Origin: Aphrocallistes beatrix
Taxonomy: Eukaryota > Porifera > Hexactinellida > Sceptrulophora > Aphrocallistidae
Assembly (NCBI GenBank): GCA_963281255.1
Contig: OY725493.1
Location: 2,293,550 to 2,357,549, forward strand
Length of the DNA stretch: 64,000 nt
Reading direction: 5' to 3'
Part shown: piece by piece, positions 32,473 to 42,516 of the stretch
Layout: the number at the start of each line of letters is the position of its first letter
Position numbering within the stretch: the stretch's first letter is position 1
Position numbers and translations under genes: made by a program
Notes under the pieces: generated by a model
Told to the model about the DNA's origin: nothing
Seen by the model: the letters and a program-made list of their open reading frames with translations, nothing else
The model's database searches: none

Positions 32473-34023
32473 ATGAAGTTCAAACAATATCATTGGATGC
32501 TACAAGAAGCCAAAATCCTCACTTTCCTAGCTCTACCTACATCTATTTCATACTTTATAGAAGGAGTACATGCGAAAATAAGCAATGTGTTTATTGGTAG
32601 AAGCTCAGGGAATGAAATCACAATGATGTTGACTGCTCTTTACATTGGACAGATCTTCGCAAACGCCACTTCATACCCAATAACATTAGGAATGGCCGCG
32701 TATACCAATATTCTCTGTTCTCAAGCATACGGAGCTAAACAGTATAGGATGGTAGGATTGTATTTCTACCGAATTCTCTTCATGTCAGCTCTATTATGTT
32801 TCCCACTCTGTGCACTATACATAAGTGCCCGCCCGATCGTCTACCATGTGACTCATGATTGGGAATTAGCCTACCATGTTGGCCGATACACAGTTATTTA
32901 CTGTTTCGCTCTACCTGCCTATATGTATCATAAAGTAGCTATAGGATATCTACAATCGAGTGGAATTGTTTGGATGCCTTTGCTCTATCTTCTTCTAGGC
33001 AGCGCTCTTAATGGAATCTTACAATACATTTTCATATTTTATTACAACACAGGTTTAGCTGGAGCAGCAGCTGGCTATACAATTAGCATGTATCTTATAG
33101 TGTTGCTGCTCTACTCACATATCCGATTCACCAATATACACATTTTGACTAATGTCAATTGGACTGTTGAAATGATTGGAGAATGGTATCATACGATTCA
33201 GTATGCATTATCCACTACAATACAGATGTTTGCAGCGATATTTTCTTCAGGCATATCACCAATGATAATATTGGGAGTAATAGCTCGAAGTGAAACACAA
33301 TTAACCATGTATTCAATTCTCTACTCAGTTTGGTTTGTATTCTGTCTCTTCGCATCCGGTTTTGGGAGTGCGATAACAATTCGTGTTGCTAGCATACTCG
33401 GCACATGTGAACCAGCTAGGGCTAAGAGAGTTGCAGTATTTGCTCTGCTATATGGTTTCTTTGTCATTATTATAATTTCAAGTTTTTTGTGCTTAACAAG
33501 CGGACTTTTCAGTAGCATATTTACAACAGATAAGATGTTAGCTTCCGAATTATCTTTCAGCCTTAAAATCCTCTCAGTTACCATCCTTGGAGACTGTGTT
33601 CTTTTCGAACAAGGAATAATGAATGGATGCTGCTTGCAAAGAATAGATGCAATTCAGAAGTTTGTAATAAGATTAATGCTCGGGTTTATCATTTCAATCG
33701 TGTGCGCACACTACGTAAAATGGAAGGCATTGAGTCTGCTTATGGTGATGTCGATATCGGGCGTAATTTGCGGCATAATTGGTCTTTTGATTATTTTTTG
33801 TCAAAGTTGGGAAAATTTTGTAATTGCAGCTAAACAAAATACTGAAAATACAAAAGTTCAAGTAAACAGTGATCTTCATTTAGTAAAGAAACATTCAAAA
33901 ACATCCCGCTTACGCTGGCGTGAAAAGACATTCAACTCAAAGACATTCATTAGTATAAGATATTGCAGCTGTATGTTAATAGGTATTTGCTTATTCAGTA
34001 TTGTTTCATTCTACGATTCTTAG
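32473..34023 (+). CDS. MATE-family multidrug/toxin efflux transporter (SLC47-like), divergent
   Basis: 516-aa, single-exon polytopic membrane protein with about 12-13 hydrophobic segments in the two-bundle MATE layout: FLALPTSISYF start, CSQAYGAKQYR after TM2, and NGCCLQRIDAIQKF in the second half. Family members exchange organic cations or drugs for protons. A Glu matching the functional TM10 Glu of animal MATEs is kept (DCVLFEQGIMNG), but the Glu pair normally in TM7 is absent: the segment reads TIQMFAAIFSSGISPM. Coupling or substrate range may therefore differ. One extra hydrophobic segment ends the protein (CMLIGICLFSIVSF). AT-rich coding, unlike MMUT or FPGS. The ATG at 32473 is the first in frame. 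Confidence 0.85.
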   Translation: MKFKQYHWMLQEAKILTFLALPTSISYFIEGVHAKISNVFIGRSSGNEITMMLTALYIGQIFANATSYPITLGMAAYTNILCSQAYGAKQYRMVGLYFYRILFMSALLCFPLCALYISARPIVYHVTHDWELAYHVGRYTVIYCFALPAYMYHKVAIGYLQSSGIVWMPLLYLLLGSALNGILQYIFIFYYNTGLAGAAAGYTISMYLIVLLLYSHIRFTNIHILTNVNWTVEMIGEWYHTIQYALSTTIQMFAAIFSSGISPMIILGVIARSETQLTMYSILYSVWFVFCLFASGFGSAITIRVASILGTCEPARAKRVAVFALLYGFFVIIIISSFLCLTSGLFSSIFTTDKMLASELSFSLKILSVTILGDCVLFEQGIMNGCCLQRIDAIQKFVIRLMLGFIISIVCAHYVKWKALSLLMVMSISGVICGIIGLLIIFCQSWENFVIAAKQNTENTKVQVNSDLHLVKKHSKTSRLRWREKTFNSKTFISIRYCSCMLIGICLFSIVSFYDS

Positions 34024-34499
34024 GCGTTTATCAATTGTTAGCATTAACAATTTATTATTGAAAATATGGGTAGACATATATAAATATGGGTAGATATATA
34101 TAAATACTATGTTACTTTTTGCTCTGTTCTTGAATGGCAATATTAATTAAAAAATTAAATACATCAATCATCGCTACATTTTTATTCTAATCATATTACC
34201 GCACATAATATTTGATTTTTCCAGTTTTTTTAAAAAATGAAGCTGAGCATTAGAGGTGCGCACTCCTTTTAATAAAGTTAGTATCCACAATTTTCTCTGA
34301 TATAATATTTTTTTCTCAATGTTTCCTCAATGAAATTAATTGTAGGTTAAATTTAAACTAGAAAGTGGCCATAAAAAAAGAATGACACTCGAATGACTTA
34401 GTAGTCAAATCTTCCACTTTTCCTATCTTATTGAGAAATTTGCAATAAATTTCAATGTACACTTGCATAACCAATTATTTTTGGAAGCAATTTTCCGGA
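34024..34499. other. 3' flank of the MATE gene
   Basis: AT-rich, with short direct repeats (AAATATGGGTAGA, 34060-34100). Nothing else recognised. Confidence 0.5.
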
Positions 34500-34925
34500 A
34501 AGTATTTCTAAAGGAGGGCATAAAAGAGCGGGACGCGCTCTCTTTTTAATATTAGAAGTGGAGGCTAGTGCGTGCTAATTATAGGTAAGGAGCACGCAGC
34601 GGGAGGGCTAGGGATTCCAACCCGGATGATTTTTTCATCCCGCGAAGCCAGTTCAAAAATCTTTGAAGCCCCCGCTTCAAGTTATATTATCTGTTCAGGG
34701 CTAGGTCGAGACCAAGAGAATATAACTCTATAGCCCAGAGAATTTAACCAAATTTATAGTCGAAACCTGAACTAAATAGTACTGCGATCATTTTTTCACG
34801 GATTGCTCCTTGGTATTTGTAATATAATGTTTTAGTATATCCCCACGACACCTGCCAGTTCTCCAATCAACTCAAACAAACAAACAAACAAAACAATCCC
34901 AGCATTTTAATAATATAAGATATTC
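34500..34925 (+). repeat. Retroposon-like repeat with (CAAA)n tail
   Basis: GC-richer body ending TCAACTCAAACAAACAAACA then AATCCCAGCATTTTAATAAT, the same tail layout as at 6672-6872. A SINE-like or truncated LINE origin is likely; no protein remains. Confidence 0.45.
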
Positions 34926-35057
34926 GTACAATTGTACGTATAACCACTATCCCTTTCTTGCATGATAGTTACTTTTTATTCTTTATGGCGTAGGTCGGTG
35001 TGCACTGCCAATATTTGTTCGCGAAACCCAATCAATCCAGGCTTTTATAAGCGTATA

Positions 35058-35226
35058 CAGTCACTTAAGATGAATCCACTTTTAATATGAACATTCGTTT
35101 ATTATGAACTAACCTTCTGGTCCCAATTTCGTTGTTTACATATGATTTGTATCGCATTGAGTTTGCTTAATATGAAGTCTCTCTATTATGAACATTTTTT
35201 GGGCTCATAATAAGCGACAATGACTG
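35058..35226. mobile_element. MITE family M1, copy 4
   Basis: 169 bp, TA-flanked, degenerate left end (CAGTCACTTAAGATGAATCC) and better right end (ATAATAAGCGACAATGACTG). Confidence 0.8.
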
Positions 35227-35787
35227 TATCTATATTTTAACACCTCAACTGCAAAATTGTTTCAAGATATAAATAAGATCTCAACGGTTCATGTAGGGTA
35301 TTTACTATCCGATTTTGCACTATGAAAGTAATAATATGAAAAATTTTAGGTTTAAAATATTTTCACACCTTAGGAAACGTTTGTATTTTAATAATTATCA
35401 ACATCGATGGATAATGGATTTTGCAGGAATGTAACAACATTCCATTGAAAAATTATGAATTCTTCAAATCAACTAGTACTAATCTTGGTTCTACACAAAA
35501 AACATACCTTAATAATTTTTAGAAGTAAATTTCGAGGAGTGCTTAATGCTATACTCACAGGGTGCCTAATAAGGATATGAAATGTTTCCCAGCTGCGCAG
35601 CGCAAAGTGAACAGAACTCACTAAATCGCTTCAAACTAATCGTGAGTACTGGATACTCATACTCACAAATAGATGAAATATTAATTCGTATTTAAACTAA
35701 TGCATACACAATTCCAACAACAAATCATATTTTGGAAGGTATTTCAAACAAAGCAATGAAACTAAACTTATAAATGCAACGCTGGAG
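35227..35787. other. 3' flank of the LRR-EGF gene
   Basis: AT-rich; nothing else recognised. Confidence 0.45.
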
Positions 35788-37674
35788 TCAGTTGATGAGG
35801 TTGGAAGTACCACTATCATCATCCTCACAGTTAGCTGCTGAGAGCAACGAGAACGAAGGTTCTTTAGTTTTTTGCAGCTGTAAACTTCGAGTTTTTTTCC
35901 GGTACAAACAAAAACATATAATAAAAACTATTATGAGACTGGACGCAATAAAAAGTGCCGAAACGACAACAATAAGGGAAATGAGCGTGGAATGTTTGGC
36001 AGAGTTAGCCGATTGACACGTATATGAACCAAGATTGTTTACACATTCCTCTTGACAGGTGTGGTTGTCAATCAAACATTCATTAATGTCGGTACAAGAA
36101 AATAAATCTGTTCCAACTTTAAATCCAGCCATACAGTCACAATCATAGGATCCTATAACGTTGTTACAGATTTGAGAGCAACCGCCATTGTTAGTAACAC
36201 ATTCATCTATATCAGCGCAGCCTGATGTGTCGGTAAGAACGTAACCAAGGCGGCACGAACAAATGTAGGATCCATGCGTGTTTGTACACAAATGGCCGCA
36301 TGGCATTGGTGAGATGCATTCATTGATATCATCACAAGAGTTCCTATCTTCACCAGGGATTAGGCTATACCCTTGAGCACATGCACAATGGTGAATACCG
36401 TTAGTGATATAACACAGCTGATCACAACCCCCGTTATTCACTGCACAATCTATCACTAAGATGCACTCGTTTTCAAACATTTGGCGCCCCTCGTCGCAAT
36501 CACAATACGCACTATCCACTGTGTTCACACATGCACTGAAATCAGGACAAGTAAAGGATTTGTTAAAGCATTGAAAAGATTGAGTCGGCGTACAATTGAG
36601 ATAATTGGAAATATTTGCAATTTGATTCCCTTTCAATTCAATAGGAGTAGAACAAACTCCCGATATTGTTAAGTCAAATGAGTTGGAGACAATGGAGGTC
36701 CACTGCAAGTCACAGTCACAGTGAAAATTTTGACGTGGTGCTAGAATCGTTCGTAATCGTTGTTGCTGTTGAAAAAACGCGTAATCAAGTTTAGTGAATC
36801 CACAATTGGTGAAAGATATCAAATTTAAGTTTTGGAAGGTTGTGTTTCTTAGTCGTTCTAGCTCAAACGGATATTCAAAATAGAGATTTTTTACGGTATT
36901 TAGTCCAGCGAATGCATCATCTTCAATAACAGTAGATTGATTGAATAATATAGTAAGATATTCGAGTCGGGTCAGCATACTAAATTGGTTAGTATATAAG
37001 CGATCTTGAAACTTGCCGACATAAAGGTATTTGAGGTCCTGGAATGAATAGAAGGTGTCAGGTGAGAGTGAAAACCAATGGCAGCTGAATTCCGATAAAA
37101 CGAGTGTGTCGAGACGTGGGAACATCATTGATGAGTTTAGAAGAACTGGAGAGGGGACCAGTATGTCGTAACAATAAATTTGTTCGATATTATTCTGAGT
37201 TTTGAATAAAAAGAAATCGTTGAATTGAGTGAATTCCATCGCTAGGAGTTCGAGGTTGGGGATATAATTTAAGAAATTGGGATTCATAACAATACATGTA
37301 AGGCCGATATCAACTATATTCGGATGTACACGACTCCAGATGACATTGAGACAGCCCGAAAAGGTTCTATTTCCATTGTAAACAATCCTGATAGTGGTGA
37401 GGTTGTCGTTTATGTCGAGGGATATATTTCCTCCGGAAATAGGTTGCGATATTATGAAAAAAATAGTGTAAAAGGACTTGGACATGAAATTGTTAGCTTC
37501 TCTGCTGCACTCTGTAATCGAAGTGCCGATAACTGCTGTATCCGACGTTTGGAATTCACATCTTAATTCGCCATCATCGTCTCTACACTGGAGAGCACTG
37601 GTTGAACACGGATGTCCGCTCACTAGATGAGCTGATAAGTGGAATAGTATTATCATGCTGCATATTAGATGCAT
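35788..37674 (-). CDS. Single-pass membrane protein with LRR region and calcium-binding EGF repeats
   Basis: 628 aa, single exon. Signal peptide (residues 1-20, MHLICSMIILFHLSAHLVSG), a Cys-rich start, leucine-rich repeats (about 85-310, e.g. FPRLDTLVLSEFSC, LTRLEYLTILFNQST), an LRRCT cap (NFHCDCDLQWTS to YLNC, 316-361), then five EGF modules (about 369-553). Three begin with the calcium-binding signature DINEC or DIDEC (449, 488, 529). A transmembrane helix at about 565-590 is followed by YRKK and a 35-residue tail rich in Ser and acids. Many N-glycosylation sequons lie in the LRR part. Domain order suggests an adhesion or receptor role at the cell surface (inference). I do not recognise a one-to-one named orthologue. 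The ATG at 37674 leads directly into the signal peptide. Confidence 0.9.
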   Translation of the reverse strand: MHLICSMIILFHLSAHLVSGHPCSTSALQCRDDDGELRCEFQTSDTAVIGTSITECSREANNFMSKSFYTIFFIISQPISGGNISLDINDNLTTIRIVYNGNRTFSGCLNVIWSRVHPNIVDIGLTCIVMNPNFLNYIPNLELLAMEFTQFNDFFLFKTQNNIEQIYCYDILVPSPVLLNSSMMFPRLDTLVLSEFSCHWFSLSPDTFYSFQDLKYLYVGKFQDRLYTNQFSMLTRLEYLTILFNQSTVIEDDAFAGLNTVKNLYFEYPFELERLRNTTFQNLNLISFTNCGFTKLDYAFFQQQQRLRTILAPRQNFHCDCDLQWTSIVSNSFDLTISGVCSTPIELKGNQIANISNYLNCTPTQSFQCFNKSFTCPDFSACVNTVDSAYCDCDEGRQMFENECILVIDCAVNNGGCDQLCYITNGIHHCACAQGYSLIPGEDRNSCDDINECISPMPCGHLCTNTHGSYICSCRLGYVLTDTSGCADIDECVTNNGGCSQICNNVIGSYDCDCMAGFKVGTDLFSCTDINECLIDNHTCQEECVNNLGSYTCQSANSAKHSTLISLIVVVSALFIASSLIIVFIICFCLYRKKTRSLQLQKTKEPSFSLLSAANCEDDDSGTSNLIN

Positions 37675-38351
37675 TTCTAGCAGAATTTGAAAACTAGAAA
37701 GATGTCATACTACTGGTATACAGTTATCAAAAGGGCCACGGATGGGTTCAAGTTCTTATTTGAGATTTCAAGTTTTAAGTTTTATCTATACAATTCGGAG
37801 AGGAGGTTGGAGTGTTGTGCTTGTTTTGAACGTTGCATTTTGTTCTGCCAGCTAAATTATCCATAGAAATATGTAAGCTCATTTGTTTGATATACATAAT
37901 TTCGATTCAGGGATTTCTTCTAATCGTTTTATCTAATTTAGGTTCCTCACTTTCGGGACCTGTAGATGGAATTGAATAAGCCCAGTATCTGCCACTTAAT
38001 GTTTGTGTAGGATCTGATTCGGTTGTACGTGCTCAGTGCTACCATCGTGAATGTAGATTTTGTATGTTTGTATAGACATGACTTATTTTGCTACATCCGT
38101 TTGCTGTTGCTTTGAACAGAATGTGATACGTTTTACCGTTATCGTATTCACGGTATTATTGGAGGGATTCAAGTCTCATAAATATAAATATTTAAATGTT
38201 ATTAAAAATAAAATGTTCAGAAGATTGGGATAACCAATGTATTAGTTATTATACAAACTATTTTAAGTTATAATGACACTGTAAAGATCTAACTTAATTA
38301 CACAAAATGACTAGATTCTGAAATTTTATTCCCGATGGGGCAAGAGGTGTG
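37675..38351. other. 5' flank of the LRR-EGF gene
   Basis: AT-rich with no recognised element; likely promoter of the reverse-strand gene. Confidence 0.45.
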
Positions 38352-38755
38352 GAATTATTGAATTATTCAAAACCATGAAGACACATGCAGAAATAATGAA
38401 ATCTTTGAAGTTTCCTGAATCGGGGCGAAAGTTTGTCTATCGTACTATTAGGAGGTACAAGGATACCGGAAGAGCTGCGGACATGGCAAGAAGTGGTAGT
38501 CCGCCTTCAATAAGGGCTCTTCAACTCTAGAAGGCTGTGTGGGAGCGGATTCGTTGAAACTCTCGAAACAAATGCCTGCAGTAAATCTCATAAAAGTATT
38601 GAGGCTTTAGAAGAGATCTTCGGTAGCAGAATGGGAGAAGGTTCCCCAAGAGGTCCCAAGTGCCGACGTAGGGGCTTTACCAGGCAGAATAAACGCTGTA
38701 ATTGAAAACAAAGGCGGATAAATTGAATATCTACACAGTGGTCATTTTTGGGGGT
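38352..38755 (+). pseudogene. Internally deleted Tc1/mariner-like transposase relic
   Basis: Reads GIIELFKTMKTHAEIMKSL, then FVYRTIRRYKDTGRAADMAR and SGSPPS, the paired helix-turn-helix DNA-binding region of a mariner-type transposase. Several stops follow, then a C-terminal tail (GALPGRINAVIENKGG, stop, IEYL). The DDE/D core is deleted. Confidence 0.8.
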
Positions 38756-39059
38756 GAAATGGAAATAGGAAAACTATGCAAGATAGAGATACACATAATT
38801 TATTATTAACCCATAGGATAAAAAAATCTAGCTCATCTCATTAAAAAGTTATGACGTCATAATCAGAAATTATTGTTTTGAGCTTTAAAATTCAGTCACT
38901 AGAGGCAATAGAAGCATTTTATTATGAATCAGACACACTCACGTTCTAATGGTATCTTAATCGGAATACAATGACTCCCTCTCTTGATTTTTTAGTAAAT
39001 TTATCATATACGTATTTCAATTAGTATCTATGGTTAATTGCGTAAATAGAATCTCTTGG

Positions 39060-40049
39060 TCGGGAGGTTCGGAAGAGTTGTTTTCCTTGTTAGGTATTGT
39101 AGATATTCTATACGTATTGAGGACATGATCGCTATTAAACATCAGTCGTATAAAGATATCTCGTGTATTGAGAGAAAATGAAATTTTTCTGGCAAGATGT
39201 TACCTTCTAATAAGTTTGTTTGAAACCTCTACTGCTTCTTCAGAGATGTATTTTAGTCCATGGCCATTGTTACAAGTTCCAATGAGTTCTGTAGTTTATG
39301 CAAGGTTGGAGTGATGTTTACATTGCATTTGTATGTGTCCTTGCAAAGAATATCCAGTATTTCAGTGTTTATCTCTCGGTCGCTGTTGTAAATACGGAAA
39401 AGTACTGAAAGGCTAGTGTGGATGACCTCATGGTATTCTGTTGGTGTTAAAGAACAAACCCAGTAAAGAAATTGGTTTTTGTCCAGGAAGCAATTTCGAG
39501 CAATATTACCAATTGATGTATTGCCACCATCACTGCTGGGCTGATCAATCTTCACACCGGTCTTCTCCATCAATAAGCCTGAAACAAACTTCATTGGATT
39601 TTTTATGTGCTGGGGATGATGGTGACCACTTCCTTGCTCCTGATTGCAGATGATAAACGAGGGTCATAAACCATCTAAAGATGCACGTGTATGAATGTAG
39701 TGGAGATGAGCAAATTATAACTAATTTCTTTGGCAGCTAGTAAAGTGACTGGGCGAATTTGAAATTGTGAGTTGGGCCTTTCGTTGTCCCAAATAAGTTT
39801 TTGGGCGCTGTCGTGGATAGCGAAAGGTTTAAAAGCAAAGAGGATTAAATTTTTGGAAACAGTATCTGGTGATTCCTGAATCTGATTATAAACTTGATGA
39901 GATCCAGATCCATACAAACCATCTGCAGAAAATGTCAACGAAAATTCAAATTCAGAATATGTGTGGAGTGATTCAAGTAGTCTGGAAATTGTCTGTTTGA
40001 TGACAGATATGTAAGATAATATTCTTTTAGAATCAAGATTATTTAACAT
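39060..40049 (-). pseudogene. RAG1/Transib-like transposase relic
   Basis: Broken gene of the RAG1-Transib superfamily. Piece 1 (39675-40049) holds the first catalytic Asp region, FSADGLYGSGSHQVYNQ, then LILFAFKPFAI and PNSQFQIRPVTLLAAKE. About 39600-39670 reads HLQSGARKWSPSSPAHKKS in another frame. Piece 2 (39253-39594) holds SSDGGNTSIGNIARN, REINTEILDILCKDTYKCN and TPTLHKL. Piece 3 (below about 39250) reads GLKYISEEAVEVSNKLIRR, a stop, then HLARKISFSLNTRDIFIRL, the block containing the catalytic Glu in RAG1-type enzymes. Some 150 or more residues between pieces 1 and 2, including the second Asp, are missing. Frame changes and stops rule out function. Assignment rests on motif resemblance and order. 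Confidence 0.72.
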
Positions 40050-41451
40050 GAGTGTCTATCTCACAATGTTTGCCAACATCAGAATTAATTCGAACTAAAT
40101 GCCAACATCAAAATTAATTCGAAATAATGCCAACATATAAATTCAAACTAATGCAGGCGTCCCTCGATATGCAGCACCAGTCAGTAAGACTCGAAAAATA
40201 CGAAATGTGAAGTATGAAATCTACATAGTGAAATACCCTATAGTAATTATTCGTTGAGATCACGTTTTTATCGTAAACATCCGCGCTTCCGGCGTCTCTT
40301 CATCCTCTATTAACTACTTATTTTCGCTTTATACTGTGAATTGGAAAATATCTCCTTTCTATTCATAATCTTAAACTACACTCATGGTTCACACCATATG
40401 GACATTATCTTCACTTCATATAAATAGTTTTTTAATTAACCAAAGTAATCAGCACCTCTCAGCAACACTCGTGCATAAAATGCATAACAAAGTTTTAAAA
40501 AAGGAAGCGGCCGAAGGAGTCTAATTATGAATTATTTACATACAGTATATGCATTGAGTTATGTCCAATCCCTGTGAACCAATTATATTCAACTTCAGAT
40601 GCGATATTAAAACTCTGCAATTTAATTAGTTAGCACATTTTGACACGTTTAAGGCAAGGTGCGAAAATATGAATAATCGTTACATCAGCTATAAAACTAC
40701 ATATACGTATAAGGGATGTATGTCCCAAGTTTGTTTAAAATCGTTCTAGTAGCTTTCTCAAGAATGTCTGAACGGACGGACGAACGTCGCACACCGCCAA
40801 TGCCAATGGTGCAGCTCCTATAATAGCAGTAATTACAATAAACAAACTAGTTGATTGATACAAAATAGATTTTCGAATTATTAATTAATCTTATTCTCGC
40901 ATAATATAAAATTTATAGTAAAATAGTAAAATCTCATTATCTATTTTCTACTAAAAACCATTGATTTATTATATGAAGAATGATTGCTAAGAAAAGAGAG
41001 TTGCAAGATGAAATTCAATCCGGCATGGCAAGAAGAGTTTTTGTAATTGACCTAGATCTTGCACTGCCGTCGGGGCTCATAAAAAGTGATAGGCCATGGC
41101 TATCACTAAAGGAACCAAGTAAGCATTATTTTACTAAAATAATTTTTACTAAAATAATTTTCAAAATAACTTTCATTTGAGCTTTTGACATTGGTTGCGG
41201 CCTGAAGTAAGAACAGGATCATGCGGCCTGATAAGGAAGAGCTCAAGTAGGAATTCTTCAAAAATTCTTAAAATACTTCTCAAAACTGCAGAGAAGTGTT
41301 AAAAATGTTTGACAACAATTACAGAAATATTAAGCCCACTCTATACTAAATATTTTTACAATCGATGTATAAAGTAAACAAGTTATAGGTGCATTGCACT
41401 AAACTAACTGTTAAATAACATGAAGAAGAGTAAAATTGAAAAACTCTCGGA
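40050..41451. other. Intergenic, no gene recognised
   Basis: AT-rich. A repeat piece at about 40620-40760 (TTAGCACATTTTGACAC, AAGGTGCGAAAATAT) resembles 6672-6760. A 66-codon open frame at 40980 has no recognisable features and was not called. Confidence 0.5.
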
Positions 41452-42297
41452 TCAGCATTCCTTGCATTTCATGGGGGTGAGCGAGGTGAGAACGTAATCT
41501 CGCTTCTTCTGTTGGGAGGCTTGCCACTGTCTGTCTGTCCCATGTAGCCAATCTAGATAGCGGAAGGTGCCGAAGTTCTCAGTAAAGACTAGATGATGGA
41601 AATCGTGATGCTCCGGAGAGATAGGAATGAAGGGTAGATGATAACCGGAGTGATTGATGAAAGTTCCGATTATAACAATCGCAAACCACAGCCAATACTC
41701 AGCACAGTGCACTCCGAGGATGAAGGTAGGCAGCCACACTGAGAGCAGATTGACACAGACGTGCTCCACAGGGTGTGCGTACACGGCAGCGATGGCTACG
41801 GGCGATGTGAACTCGTGGTGCCTCTTGTGGTAGGCGCGGTAGAGAGGAGGGTAGTGGAACAGTCTGTGTAGGTAGTAGAAGAGGACGTCCTGCATCAAGA
41901 GGATGAGGGTGATGTCCAGCAAGAAGCGCTGGAAGGTAGGCATATCCTCTGGCGCCGTAGTCATCCCACGCCAGATCAGGAGGCGGGACGCAACAAGAGA
42001 GAAAAACGGACTGACAATGAATATATTGATGAAGTCTTGTTTCAACAGCTTGTAGAGATCTGCAGGAGATAGAGGCACATTCTTACTCGACTGGATCTTG
42101 TACTGAGTAAGTGCACCAGGCCCCCACACGTCCAGGAGAGTGAATAACAGCCCGAATACTATGAATATAGATATGGTAGTGCCCAGAGATCCAAACGTTA
42201 TTATTGTGAAGTCATCTGGAAACAACTCGTAGATATAGCGCCATTTTTCTGTCCAGAAGTTGCCACTGGATACCCAGATGCTGAATGGAATGTCCAT
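41452..42297 (-). CDS. FAXDC2: Fatty acid hydroxylase domain protein, FAXDC2-like
   Basis: 281-aa ER membrane di-iron enzyme of the sterol desaturase/C4-methyl-oxidase family. The His clusters are all present: HRLFH, HKRHH, HPVEH, HSGYH and HHDFHH, followed by LDWLHGTD near the end, as in FAXDC2. Several hydrophobic segments flank them. The family hydroxylates lipids or sterols; vertebrate FAXDC2 is linked to sterol metabolism. The open frame extends upstream to a GTG at 42372, but the first ATG is at 42297 and a TTCAG lies about 18 bases upstream of it, so a 5'UTR intron is possible. It is 219 bp downstream of the TMED gene on the same strand. Vertebrate proteins are about 333 aa; the N-terminus is shorter here. 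Confidence 0.85.
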   Translation of the reverse strand: MDIPFSIWVSSGNFWTEKWRYIYELFPDDFTIITFGSLGTTISIFIVFGLLFTLLDVWGPGALTQYKIQSSKNVPLSPADLYKLLKQDFINIFIVSPFFSLVASRLLIWRGMTTAPEDMPTFQRFLLDITLILLMQDVLFYYLHRLFHYPPLYRAYHKRHHEFTSPVAIAAVYAHPVEHVCVNLLSVWLPTFILGVHCAEYWLWFAIVIIGTFINHSGYHLPFIPISPEHHDFHHLVFTENFGTFRYLDWLHGTDRQWQASQQKKRDYVLTSLTPMKCKEC

Positions 42298-42516
42298 AAT
42301 TGAGACGAATTGCTGAAGTTTAAATAGAAAATGATTAGTAAGAATATAAACCGTAAAATCAAAGGCAAACACAGGAAAGCAGTCTGGCGCTGGGAACCAG
42401 CTGCTTCGAGCGCGGGAAATGATTCTGGAGAGTGATTCAGCTGTGCTGATCTAGTACAGTTATAATTAATTAATTAATAGTTTCACAGCTTTCTATAAAT
42501 TTATATCCAATCCAAA

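Noticed and set aside
40980-41180. 66-codon forward frame
   Set aside because: No recognisable domain or composition bias, and ends in AT-rich direct repeats; length is consistent with chance.
42298-42372. 25-residue extension of FAXDC2
   Set aside because: Begins at GTG, and a TTCAG splice-acceptor-like site lies between it and the ATG at 42297.
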